From assembly GCA_020543525.1 (NCBI GenBank), contig JAHYIO010000007.1, positions 434,001-498,000 on the forward strand: a DNA stretch of 64,000 bases, given 5' to 3'. The stretch is from Coriolopsis trogii. Its lineage: Eukaryota; Basidiomycota; Agaricomycetes; Polyporales; Polyporaceae. Shown here one piece after another: positions 36,701 to 46,455 of this stretch. Numbering within the stretch: the stretch's first letter is position 1; each line of letters starts with the position of its first letter. Under the pieces are notes generated by a model that saw only the letters and a program-made list of their open reading frames with translations, had not been told where the DNA came from and did not search any database. A program made the translations under genes and the position numbers.

Positions 36701-37276
36701 GTCCGAGAAAAGGCATGGGCACAACCTCTTGTGAAGGAGACCATGCGCACGGCACGCCGCATTCTGCATGCCGAGGAAGAGCTCGACAACGTAGCTTGCG
36801 AAGCAAGGATGGTACACACATCAATCTGCGATGAAGATGCACTCTTTGACACGGTACTGGAAGAACTGAAGGTGGCAGGCGATCCCTTGTACCACGCGGT
36901 CAAGATGTATTGCGAACGCCGCCGTGTGGCCAATGCGCACATCCTCGCTCACCTTCTATGCTTGTATGCATTGCCAGGCTACCGCGGCGACTGTACGCCT
37001 GGGAAACATGCCGGTTCCCCTCGCGAATCACATCCCACGCGCCCAGAAGGCACTGAATCGGAGACAGGGAACACAGATGTCATACAGGCCGCAAACGAGG
37101 GTACTCCCCCGGTGCGTCCCCCCCAAACCAGGGAGTACGTCCTGAACACTCTCACTTCGGCTGAGGTACGCGCGGTTGTTTTTGAGGAAGAGGTTGAGGA
37201 TGGGATAGACGAAGACGAAGATGGAGCAGTCACGAATCTAGTAGACCACATGTCTAACATTGCCGCAGTCATGTAA
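33788..37276 (+). pseudogene. KDZ transposase with CxC cysteine cluster, broken
   Basis: Multi-exon transposase. Recognisable parts: MSSPKL-type N-terminal region with ALVLHGYLAATPDRPSIAVS and SVEAFTKLICYKYM (~34530-34690); the cysteine cluster GCPHWHAKWACPACSYV (~34860-34911) followed by DGNNSLKRV; the KDZ catalytic core IFDETGIFAGACRHG (~35325), ERVILGFDVGCVFKTTL (~35510), NAFHGYLHAYNCQL and GLEDLETMERVFSSSNALA (~35690); a helical C-terminal half (ATRKYQQALGHLLRLV, NAHILAHLLCLYALPGY). In-frame stops occur at 33860 (TGA), 35049 (TGA), 36317 (TGA) and 36683 (TAA), where the conserved protein continues on both sides. Not functional in this copy. Confidence 0.88.
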
Positions 37277-38076
37277 TACAGACTTTCCATCCTCTGCATC
37301 ATATTTTCCTGCTTCATTCAGATGGCCATGCTTACATTTGGATCTATTGTTGCGGGTACATAAGCTGCCTACAGCGGAGTAGAAGCCTTCCGATTGCGAC
37401 CATGAAGCCAGACTAAATAAGCGCCAGGGGATATGTTTTGATCGACCATGAGGGGATGAGGCACCTGAATACGCTCGGATTTGGCACAGAAGTACAGAAT
37501 ACACGGAAGACATTGCCGTTCAAATTTGGCGGACTTGGGATGAATATCCATGAAGGCCGGACGCATATATACTCGCAAAATAGGGCAAATGAGACTCTTG
37601 TAGACAGTAATCTAGAGTTCCCAAGTGTTACAGCCCCAGTTATACCCTCAGACAAGCGGGAATACATGGCAATTAGATGCATAAACTTTCTACATTAGTT
37701 TGAACTGAACGCGTCGAGATGCCCTTGTGAACGAGGATGTTTCGTACTTTGTGGATAGACCTATTCTCAGTTTTGTGCACCGTCCAAAACAGTTTTCGAT
37801 TACTCAAATTCACAGCACCAAACTTGAACGTATGATAGAAGACAATATATGAACATGATTCGTACAGTATGGAAGGGATCGGATGCGTATTGCAATGTGT
37901 ACAACTCAAAAGATGTCCACGGAGAGTCCGGGGAAGAGCGTCTAAATGCCATTCCAGGGTTGTTTCGACCATGAGGTGCCATGTTCGACTTCGAGGCGCT
38001 GGCTCACTCTGCCTCTTCCCACCACAAACTCCGTCCCTCGTCTTGCTTTCTCTCTCTCTCTCCTCGAGCGATCACA

Positions 38077-39345
38077 ATGACGGGCTCAAACGTGGACGCC
38101 GATGAGCCGGATGAGCAGTTTTGGGTAGTTCTAGGAGGATCAGTGGACATTATGGGTATTCATGGGGGCAGCAGGTATTATCCTCGCAATTTTAGCACTG
38201 TCTGGTTTGCTAACACGCACGCCTCAGACCACGCGACATTGCTCTAGGCAAAAGCAATGCTCTTGTCCCTATCGTGGTGACGTGTCACAGTTTCAACAAT
38301 GCCGAGAAGGTCCACACCCTCAATAGCACCATTTTCTCGACCATCGCCGCCGATGACTACACTGCCTTCAAGGCTGCGTTCCGAACACCAGAAGTCACAC
38401 AAATGTTCAGGGACCGGGACAAGATATATGCTATTCAAGTGGGGAAGCAAACTGGTATATGGATTGGAATTCATTGGTGCATTGTACTCTCAAGTTCGGT
38501 CAGATACTAACAGATAATATAGGAACAAGATTGTGGGGAACATTGACTTCCCTGGTGCACGGTTCAAGGGTTTCGAGACCTTCTCCACCGCCCTCCTCTT
38601 CATGATAGACAAGGACAAGGCTCGAGAGCAGGCAGCGGCGAGCGTTCCGTCGAGAAAGCTTGTGGGGCCTGTCCCGACGGTTCCCGCCCCGACCGCCAGC
38701 CTCCCCCCGTCGTTATCAAAGTCTGCTGGTGGGTTGGCCTCCGCTCGCCGCTTGCATTGCTCTGCTTCTCCATCTGCTCCTCCATCCTCCACCAAGCCTC
38801 GAGTGGCGGCACCGTTCCATATTAAGACGGAGGTTTCCGAGAGCGCGTCGACGGCCGGCCGCGTCCGATTTGCCACCGGCAGCCGGGTATACGAGCAAGG
38901 CAAGTACATCATACGCGACGAGCCAGTCTACACCCCGACTGCGGGGCCTAGCGCTGTCGAAAGTCCTTCCAGTGGAGGTATAGAAGCAGTGTCCCGGCGT
39001 GAGTACCGTAATCATCTTCAACGTTGTATTCGAACTGATTGCTCTTCAGTGCTTAGGATGCTCCACTTGAGTTTGCCGGTGAGCACTCGTCCTCTGCATG
39101 CCGTCATCCGGCCGCACGTCTCCCAGGACCCGACCGCCTCCGGCCAGGGACCCATCACGTTTGGCAGGGACGCTGATGAGTTCCTCCTTGAGAATGTGGT
39201 GGATCCTGAGCTCTGGCTTGATATCCTCCAGCTGTACTTGTACAGTGTCAATGCGGAGCATTTTGACTTGGCCATGGAGGAAATGGGCTGGCCAAAGGGC
39301 CATGGCGCATTCTTCTACACCCTTGTGGACTGGGGCTTTGATTGA
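38077..39345 (+). CDS. KDZ element gene A, unknown protein
   Basis: Starts MTGSNVDADEPDEQFWVVLGGSVD. Exons about 38077-38174, 38228-38454, ~38523-38999 and ~39050-39345; the join at 38454/38523 does not keep phase with the donor and acceptor I can see, so it is either a different splice pair or a one-base slip. FWVVLGGSVDIMGIHGG, FSTIAADDYTAFKAAF and ARFKGFETFSTALLFMI loosely resemble the small viroplasmin/RNase H1 N-terminal fold; this is a weak guess. The middle is Ser/Pro-rich. The C-terminal ~90 residues (FGRDADEFLLENVVDPELW, MEEMGWPKGHGAFFYTLV) look folded. Ends at TGA 39343-39345. Confidence 0.6.
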
Positions 39346-39608
39346 CGTTCTGTACTTTGAGTCCCTTGTACAATGTATCTGCATATGTTGCTGCTCTCCT
39401 ATATGACAATGCATGTGTCCTTCTGAACCCCTCCCCCTCCCTCTCCCCCCTGGACCTCTGGCGCTGGACCCCACTGCCGAGTAAACGGTCACGTGAGTAT
39501 GTTGCGGACACGTCCTCCCTCCCTTCCCCTATTTTCAGTCCCACGTATGTAAATTCTGTCAACCCTGCTGCTTCCATTCCCACTCTCGCGCAAACAATAG
39601 CTTCTGTC

Positions 39609-41730
39609 ATGCCTATTCTAAATGAGTCTGGTCTTCTCAAGCTGTCTAACAAGGCCCAAGCTCCGCCGACCGAGCGAACGCGAGTTAATGTGCGGGAGCG
39701 CGTCGTACCCAAACTCTCCGAGGAAGACTGCGTTAAACGCCAAACACAGCGGGATGCGCAGGCTGTCGAACTGGAGACGGCGATATCTCTGGCATCTGCC
39801 AAGATCTGGTCAGTGGTCGAGGAGCTCCATGAGAAGTTTCCCCATTGCACCGAAGATTATTTCTGGCGAATCCTGTGTCAACAGCCAAAATCCGCGTTCA
39901 TGCAGAAGGGACCAAGGGAGATGAATAAATGGAGTGCTTACCTGAGTATGCAAATGGCAGAGGTGGGCAAGAGTGAGTAATAATATTGCTACATATTTCA
40001 TGTGCCCGCAATACTGATGCATGCACAGAACATGGAGTGAAGAGGTTCACGGACCTCCCACCGGACATCAAGAAGTCCATTCAGGATGCCTGGGCCACCA
40101 TGTCACCAGAGGAGAAGACTAGTGTGACGGCAGGGAAGGTTGCGGAGCTTCAAGATCGCCGGGAGAATCGTGCTCATGGCGTCCATCGTAACGCGCCTCT
40201 CGCCGCCTTCCATGACACGCGCGCAATCCTCGCCAATATCCGGGTAGAGGTGAGCGGCAGTCTGTCAGCGCGTGCATTTTATTGATATCCTGTCAGCTTG
40301 AGAACCTCCACAAGCGCACGGGTACAGAAGTTATGCTGATAGCTGTCCGAGGGGAGCAAGACGCATACAATAAACCGGTGATTTACTTCAGCGACAAGCG
40401 TGTTCGCACTTTCATGGAGACAATCACAACCTCCAGCTTGATTGATGTTGGCGTTCGCCTCGAGGCATTCTGCATTGGCGGGCTTGATGGTAAGTGCGCG
40501 CAATGTATTCATGGTCTTCCACGCTGACCATGTATATATTCCCAGGGCTTGTCAAGAATCAAGTGACACGTACATTGCATCTCAAAGCTAAGTTGGCCAG
40601 TCTTATCATGACCAAACTTCGTAAGTTCTATTGTTATCATTCACAGTGACTTCTAACTAGTGTCGCCCATAGAGCAAACATGCAGGCGCGGAGTAATCAA
40701 GTGCATAAATTACCTGAACTTCGACTCCTTCATCACGGAGAAGCACGGTGTCGTGTACGAGACTGACGTGTCTACGACATTCAAGCCGCCTAGTAGTATG
40801 ACGCAGCTCGAAGCCGAGATGGCACTCCATGCATGGGAGGACGGGAGGGCGCGCTTCCGCTCATTGACCAATGAGGAGTGGGCCACTTGGTGCACTGCGT
40901 ACCATGCGGCTATCGAGAAGAACCGCCGGGAGACGGCAGGCGATGCCGGCAACGCCAGTGCAGCAGGCGCGAAGGGCGCGGAGGACGCAGAGGGCGCAGA
41001 GGGCGCAGAGGACGCAGAGGGCGCGGAGGACACAGAGGACACAGAGGGTGAAGGGGCATCGAGCAGGGACGTTGAGCTGTTCATGGGGTCTACCCACATT
41101 GATCAGACTCACTACGGTGGTGCACAGGTGGACCCCATCCTGGCCGCCGCCTTCCAGGCCGCCAATCTCGACAACGACCTCCTGTTCATGCACAATCTGG
41201 TACCCGATCCGGCAGCCCAAGCTATGACATCGGAAGCCGAGAAGAGGTCGCTTGAGGTTGGTGTTGCAGGCACCAACCCACACAAGAAGGCGCGCTCGGA
41301 TGGCGACGCCCCTCTTACCACCAACTTCATCAACACCACCGCTCCGCTCACCAGTATGCCCTTTCAGCCCCCGAAACAGCGGAAGAAGCGCTCCGACGCG
41401 GGAAAGAAGCGCAAGCCTCGCCACGCGCCAGCAACCACCAGCGAGAACACAGTGGGTGAAGCTGCCACGGATGTGGCAGCAGTAGGCCCCGCTGCGCCCT
41501 CCAAGCCCAAGCCCAAGCCACGCCCGGTGCGTATGGCGGCCTCCGATCCATTGTCTACAACGCCGACAGCCACCTCTCCCACTGCCCCACTCCTGCTCAC
41601 GGCTGCCCCCACAGCCGCTGTGATGCCTATCCCGATGCCTGCCTTCATGACCGCCCCGGCTCCCATGTTCATCTTCCCTACTTTCTCTACCAGTCCCGCA
41701 GTCACTGGTCCTACGAGCAACACGCAGTAG
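39609..41730 (+). CDS. KDZ element gene B, intact 636-residue unknown protein
   Basis: Five exons (39609-39972, 40029-40249, 40297-40489, 40546-40620, 40673-41730) join in phase without stops. Residues ~20-150 are helical; KWSAYLSMQMAEVGK..LPPDIKKSIQDAWATMSPEEKTS resembles an HMG-box-like arrangement but is not a confident match. A globular middle follows (GTEVMLIAVRGEQ, GVRLEAFCIGGLDGL, INYLNFDSFI). A tandem acidic-Ala repeat (AEDAEGAEGAEDAEG, ~40975-41055), two basic nuclear-signal-like clusters (HKKARSDG, KQRKKRSDAGKKRKPRH) and a Pro/Ala/Met-rich tail end the protein. No 2-oxoglutarate dioxygenase motif (so not TET/JBP). Start chosen at the first ATG of the open frame. Confidence 0.75.
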
Positions 41731-41883
41731 GCTGGGGGTTTGGCTGAATTCTGGTTATTACTGATGCACTTATGCACAGTACTAACTAGCGTGTACCTAA
41801 CGTACACTTAGAATACGATACAATGACATAATGACTTCAATAGTATGGTTGTTCTATTGCTGAGACTGACCACCAGCTGGGGC
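41731..41883. other. Spacer between gene B and the right terminus
   Basis: Gene B 3' UTR; nothing else seen. Confidence 0.5.
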
Positions 41884-42499
41884 GGGTAGGGCGGGGGACG
41901 CGCGCGCCAGGCACAAGCCTTGAGATCCCGAGATTCAAGGTCTCGGCCGACCTGTGCATTGATGCCGGGAAGCCGAATGTTCCAGCCACATCAATCAAAG
42001 TCCGATTGATGCCATCCGCGCGCCGGGAATGCAGCCACTCGGCATATTCTTGACCTGTCCTCCACATCCCTCTCTTTCTATTACTAGTAGCATTACACTC
42101 AATATAACGCCATAACTGTTTTATTATCGTATAGGACTACAGGTTTACAAAAAGAACGAGTGAAATCGACCCGGAAACCACTGAGATATTGAGCTCGCTG
42201 GCCCAAACAGCGACGGCGGGGTGCGGGCACAACGAGGACGGCAAGGCGTGCCCACAAGCGCCCCGCCTTTTGATGGCGCCGGGGCGGGATATGGCGGCAT
42301 GATCAACCGCCACGGCGGCCTCTGGTGCCGAGCGATGGCAAGGGAACCGATGTCGGTACTTCCTCCCAAGGAAAATTGGAATAATTACTGGGGGTGGTAT
42401 TGGCAGTGAGGGGCGTAGGAGACTCTGGGCTTAGTTAGCCTGGCATACTGCCCCGGGTATGCCAGGCTAACTAAGCCCGAATGTTGTGATGATCAGGTG
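41884..42499 (-). repeat. KDZ terminal inverted repeat, right
   Basis: Reverse complement of 33090-33705, with the second subterminal hairpin at 42428-42479. An open frame of ~65-75 residues is present in both arms only because the arms are copies. Confidence 0.9.
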
Positions 42500-43366
42500 C
42501 CTCGATGTATTCTCGGAGGGTATCCAACTCGAGTTGGGAAAGGGAGTAGATGGGTCCAAGCGGAGGCATAGCACCGTCTTCAAGGGTGATCTTGAGGTCG
42601 TATGGTCGGTGCTCCGGTAAGATGTCGGCCTTGGTCTTGCTGAAGACATCGGCAAACTCGTGGTACTCCTCCGGGACACCGGATAGGTCCGGAGGTGAGT
42701 CGTCGACGGTTGAACTCTGAGCGGAGACCGACATGGCAGAGAGGTTTATAGTGAAGCTCTCGGAGCCAGGCATCCTACACGCACGGGCAAAAGCCGTGGC
42801 GTTAATGATGGACACGCTGGGTGCGGAATTCCGAGGGTCCGAGGGAGGTGTTGTCAGAGGAGGGGTCGGAGGGTTCAGAGGTGGTACCGGGTCAGATACG
42901 GGACGTGTCGGAGGTGTGGTTCGGAATTGGATGCTGTGCTTCCTCCAGTCAATCAGCGGATTGTAGTCGTGGAGCCAGCTGTATCCCAGAACCGCGGAGA
43001 CCGATTTGTCGAGCGGAGTCACGTAGCACAACACGGAGAGGACTTCTCCGGAGGGGAAGTGCAACGGAAGTTCGGCAGTCCGGGTAATTACCTGGTTGGA
43101 CGTGCCGTCGAACAGATGGAGCCGAATGGGGGAAACGGAACACGTGGAAATGGTATATTTCTCGACGAACTCGGTATCTATGAAGCAGTGCGAAGATCCC
43201 GAGTCGACTAGGGTGACGATCGGAGTTGGGACGGAGTTGGAGAAGAGTTCAAGTCGGAGGGCAAGGGGGTCGGAAAGAGCGGACGCGTTGAGCCTAATGA
43301 TTAACTCCATGCAGGTGGTGTCAACGCAGTCCTCACCGCGCACGGAGGGCGGAGGACTGCGGACTA
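42500..43366 (-). pseudogene. Chromovirus pol, 5' part: aspartic protease and start of reverse transcriptase
   Basis: Read in the -1 frame relative to gag. The protease active site is TLVDSGSSHCFIDTEF (~43210), with a hydrophobic flap region VSAVLGYSWLHDYNPLIDW. After a Pro/Ser/Thr linker comes the reverse transcriptase entry (EEYHEFADVFSKTKAD, LPEHRPYDLKI, GPIYSLSQLELDTLREYIE), where the KDZ element cuts it at 42500. The frame resumes at 33089 ([18 protein letters not shown]). No own ATG is evident, consistent with Gag-Pol fusion by frameshifting. Confidence 0.93.
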
Positions 43367-44616
43367 ATTTTTTGTCTCCGCCGGGGCAGCGGCCGGGGTT
43401 CCGGCTTGAGCTGCGTGGGCCTTGGCCGCCGAGGAGGTCTTCTTCGGGCAGGCGTTCGCAACATGTCCGGACCCACCACAGAACAGGCAGAGGTTGTTCG
43501 TGAAGCGACGTTGACGCTCCTCCTGTGTGAGCTTCCCGTCCTTGCCCAGCTTATCGGAGTATGGCTTCGGCGTTGACTTCGCCGGAGTCCTCTGGTTCTG
43601 ATTGGCCAGGGCCTTGGCAGGGTTGGAGGGTGTCGACTGACCCCCGGAGTTCCCGGAGGTCTTCACAGGGGTCGAACTCTTGACGTCGGAGGACTTGGTG
43701 GGCCGGGAGTTGGTGGCCTCCCGGGCTTGCTCGGCCCGGCGTTCCCAGTACCGGTGGTCCAGGGCCTGAGCGAGCTTCCGGAGTTCATGGAGGTTGTCCG
43801 GTTTACCGACTTTGGAGATGCGGTCCTTGAGCCGGGACGGAAGCCCGGTGTAGAACTGGTAACGAAGTGCGTCGAGCCCCCAGTTCACCTGTGTAGCAAG
43901 TTGGATGAACCGAGTGATGTACTTCGTGATGTGTTGGTATTCCGACATCCGAAGATTCATGAGCTCGTGCTCCGCGGCACCGGTCGCGTCGTAGGGCCCA
44001 AAGTTGAGACGGAGTTCATCTTGGAAGGCCTGGTAATCCGTCATAAAGGTCGGCGGATTGGCGGTAGCTCCTTCCAGAAGGTACGGTTCAAACCACTGGA
44101 GCGCGGTCCCTCGGAGGTAGGAGATCGCGTAGGTGACCTTCTTCTGGTCGGAGGGATAGGTCTTAGAACGAGCCATAAAACCAACTCCAGCTGTGCCAGG
44201 AAGGTTCGGAGCTTGGTGGCATCCGACCCATCAAAGGTGTCGGGGTCCCGGGCATTGTTCCGTTCATTGAGCTCCTTCTCCAGCTTGCTCTGCCCCAGGG
44301 TTTGAGCAAGTAGAGCGATGGCGTTGGCGAGGGCGTCACCAGTCGGGGGAGCCGCAGGAGGTGCACCGAGGGGTTGACTTGCCGGAGCTGCCGGAGTGGT
44401 CGGAGTATGCGGAGTACTAGGGGGACCTGGTGTCATGGGAGCGAACAGGTTTGTCAGGGAGTTGGCTGGAGGGTTCTGAGTCGGGCTGGGTGTCCTCTGA
44501 GGAAGAGCCTGAGGTTGACCCGCTACTCAAGTCGGAGTCACTGGGGTTTGGGTCGAGATGGGCACTGTGATTCGGCGTGCCGTAAAACCGGCGAACCGTT
44601 CCACAGTGTTAGACAT
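43364..44616 (-). pseudogene. Chromovirus gag with nonsense codon and frameshift
   Basis: ATG 44614-44616 opens MSNTVERFAGFTARR; a TGA at 44527-44529 stops it after 29 codons. The same frame continues through a Pro/Ala-rich part to DPDTFDGSDATKLRTFLAQL. A one-base indel in a T run near 44177 shifts the frame, after which the capsid-like region (YLRGTALQWFEPYL, RFIQLATQVNWGLDAL) and the zinc knuckle CLFCGGSGHVANAC (C-x2-C-x4-H-x4-C) are in a single frame to TAG 43364-43366. Gag packages the element RNA; this copy cannot make it. Confidence 0.9.
43367..43373 (-). promoter_or_regulatory. Possible -1 ribosomal frameshift site at the gag/pol junction
   Basis: On the minus strand the heptamer A AAA AAT in gag phase lies directly before the gag stop TAG. 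It has the X-XXY-YYZ form, and a -1 slip there enters the pol frame, which is open. A downstream RNA structure was not examined. Confidence 0.55.
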
Positions 44617-44629
44617 GGCGAATACTCAG

Positions 44630-44646
44630 CTTCAGTTCGGATATAC
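44630..44646 (-). other. Primer-binding site, self-priming type
   Basis: Immediately after the 5' LTR the minus strand reads GTATATCCGAACTGAAG, without the TGG expected for a tRNA 3' end. Thirteen bases of it (ATATCCGAACTGA) are complementary to a segment of the element's own LTR transcript (44994-45006), as in Tf1/sushi elements. Confidence 0.7.
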
Positions 44647-45286
44647 TGTTATAACTGTGCCGACTCCGAGGTCCGAAGGCCGAGATCGGTGGAATGCGAC
44701 CAGAGGTACGAGGGTCTGACGGAGTCCGGAGTTCGGCGGGGTGAGGACTTCGGCGAAGCTATTGGCAACGCCCTGAGTATACACCGGTGTCCTCGACTTG
44801 CGAGAGAAGGCGGGAAACGCGGGAACCGGGAGGAGCAGAAGTACGAAGTCCGACTTCGAGTCGGACAACGAGAGAACGAGGTAGAAGGATGAGCAATGTT
44901 CTAAGTGACAACCGGAGTTCGGAGTCCGGAGGTCGGGGTCAGAGGTCGGGCGTGGACTTAGAGAAGAACACGTAGAATTCAGGGTGTAACGAGATATCCG
45001 AACTGAGGTACAAATCTACTGCTACCGAACCTTATATAGTCAGAACTCCGGCCAAGGTCTTGGCGAAATCGGCGTAAGTAGACCGGGAGTCCGATTGGGA
45101 ATCGGAGTAGATCAAAGTCCGTTGTTCGTAACCTGATCGGACTGATCGGAGTATGGTAACAATCATAAATGCGATGGGACCTATCAAAAGGAGATGGGAC
45201 TAAGGTATTAGACATAAAAGGTTAGCGCGGTCGGATATCGGGGTTCGGGGTTCGGGGTTCGGGTCCGGTCGGCACGGGACCTAACA
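44647..45286 (-). repeat. 5' LTR of the chromovirus
   Basis: 640 bp; minus strand begins TGTTAGGTCCC and ends TTATAACA. Keeps more CpG dinucleotides than the 3' LTR. Confidence 0.95.
44994..45040 (-). promoter_or_regulatory. LTR core promoter and predicted RNA 5' end
   Basis: The minus strand has ACTATATAAG (45031-45040); about 30 bases downstream is TCAGTTCGGATAT (45006 to 44994), which would be at or near the start of the RNA and is the sequence that can pair with the primer-binding site. Confidence 0.65.
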
Positions 45287-45291
45287 CCAAA

Positions 45292-46195
45292 AGTAGACAA
45301 GCAGAGGAGATATAGTATGTTACTTATTTATCAGCCTTGTTTTTCTATCTTATTTTTAAGAGCAACAAGCTCTTTGCTCCTACAGCAATATAAAATTAGA
45401 GGATAGAGAGCCTCAGTGATATGCTGATAAGCAGTAGTTTTTGTATTCCCATTGCTTTTTAGTTGAGAGTGAACTAACTCACTTACCCCCTTGGACTTGC
45501 AAAAGATGACCATGTAATTCTCCTTCTTTGTGAACTGAGTAATCAGCTGCATCCCCAACTCATGCAGAGTTGGACCAGGTTCTCTTAGAGCTCACAGTAG
45601 GGAGAGAGTGCAGAGAAATGATAAGAAACAAAAGTCAAAGTTTATTATATTTTCACTTTAGATGCTAGTATGTGTGTGTGGATGCTGGTTTAGACTGCCT
45701 TTATATTACTTGTCATTACACATCTCCAACACTGGTTATTTACTATCTTCAGTGCTTGTAAGCCTTTTTTTGTGTAGACCTGCATTCTTTGTCAATTATA
45801 GTACAGCTTGTTTTTTGACCATCAGTATCTGGCCTATAGGTTCAGCCAATCTAACACCAGATTGTTCAGTTTAGATCTACTCACTCTTGCTTCTATCCTT
45901 ATGATTTTGTTTGGATTCATCAGCCTGAATATGCCAGTGACTTGGGAAGGTATGTGAGGGTCAGTTCATAACTTGGCCTACATTTGAAAAATGTGAATGT
46001 CATGCAAGTGGGTGCAAAGGCAGCTATGTTGAGGGTGTAGCTGACATTAGTACATTAGCATTCTGTTGGGTGCTTCATAATAAATACCAGTGCTGGAACA
46101 TACATACTGGTGCTGTAGATTGTTAGTAGCCAGATTGTATTCTCTAGGTTTAATCAATCTGGAGGGGATATATGTAGTGCTGCAATGAGATGAGT
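45292..46195. other. AT-rich intergenic
   Basis: No gene recognised. Open frames are short and AT-driven. Confidence 0.5.
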
Positions 46196-46455
46196 ATCAT
46201 AAAAATCTCATTTCCATTGTTTTTTTGTTTGTGTATGCACTATTGTTACAGTGCTCTTGTGCATGCTTATGACCTATTGTCCCTGGTGCTTCCTGTTCTC
46301 CAGATATAAGTAGTAGGTACTTGCCACATGGATGACTTCAGTTTCAATCTCTTCTCTCCAGGTGAGCCTTACTGTATGTCTGAATACCTTGCCTCTAGCT
46401 CTGTGTGTCAAGCCTTGCTCTACTGCACAAAACTTGTGCTCTTACTCTTGCTTGA
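46196..46455 (-). repeat. Degenerate LTR relic of the solo-LTR family
   Basis: Inverted and diverged relative to 22551-22880 and 24171-24500; shared blocks include GACCTATTGTCCCT, ATATAAGTAGTAG and TGTGTCAAGCCTTGCT. Its 3' part is truncated or too mutated to follow. Confidence 0.75.

Larger units (their letters stand above)
33090..42499 (+). mobile_element. KDZ (Kyakuja-Dileera-Zisupton) DNA transposon nested in the chromovirus
   Basis: 9.4 kb with terminal inverted repeats (CACCTGATCATCACAAC.. at 33090, its complement ending at 42499) and the 8-bp target duplication CCTCGATG at 33082-33089 and 42500-42507. Removing the insert and one duplicate restores a continuous reverse transcriptase frame. 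Three genes on the + strand: a broken KDZ transposase (33788-37276), gene A (38077-39345) and gene B (39609-41730). It must be younger than the host retrotransposon insertion. Confidence 0.93.
28380..45286 (-). mobile_element. Chromovirus-type Ty3/gypsy LTR retrotransposon, split by a KDZ transposon
   Basis: Complete outline on the minus strand: 5' LTR 44647-45286, primer site, gag 43364-44616, protease and reverse transcriptase up to 42500, then (after the insert 33090-42499) the rest of pol to 30263, an opposite-strand gene 29209-30104, a purine tract and 3' LTR 28380-29009. The flanks repeat CCAAA (28375-28379, 45287-45291). Without the insert the element would be about 7.5 kb. Chromodomain, self-priming layout and pol order place it with chromoviruses. 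Gag has a nonsense codon and a frameshift and pol a nonsense codon, so this copy is inactive. Confidence 0.95.

Noticed and set aside
38077..41730. TET/JBP-type dioxygenase as KDZ cargo
   Set aside because: Looked for because KDZ elements often carry it, but neither gene shows an HxD..H iron-binding pattern in a suitable context.
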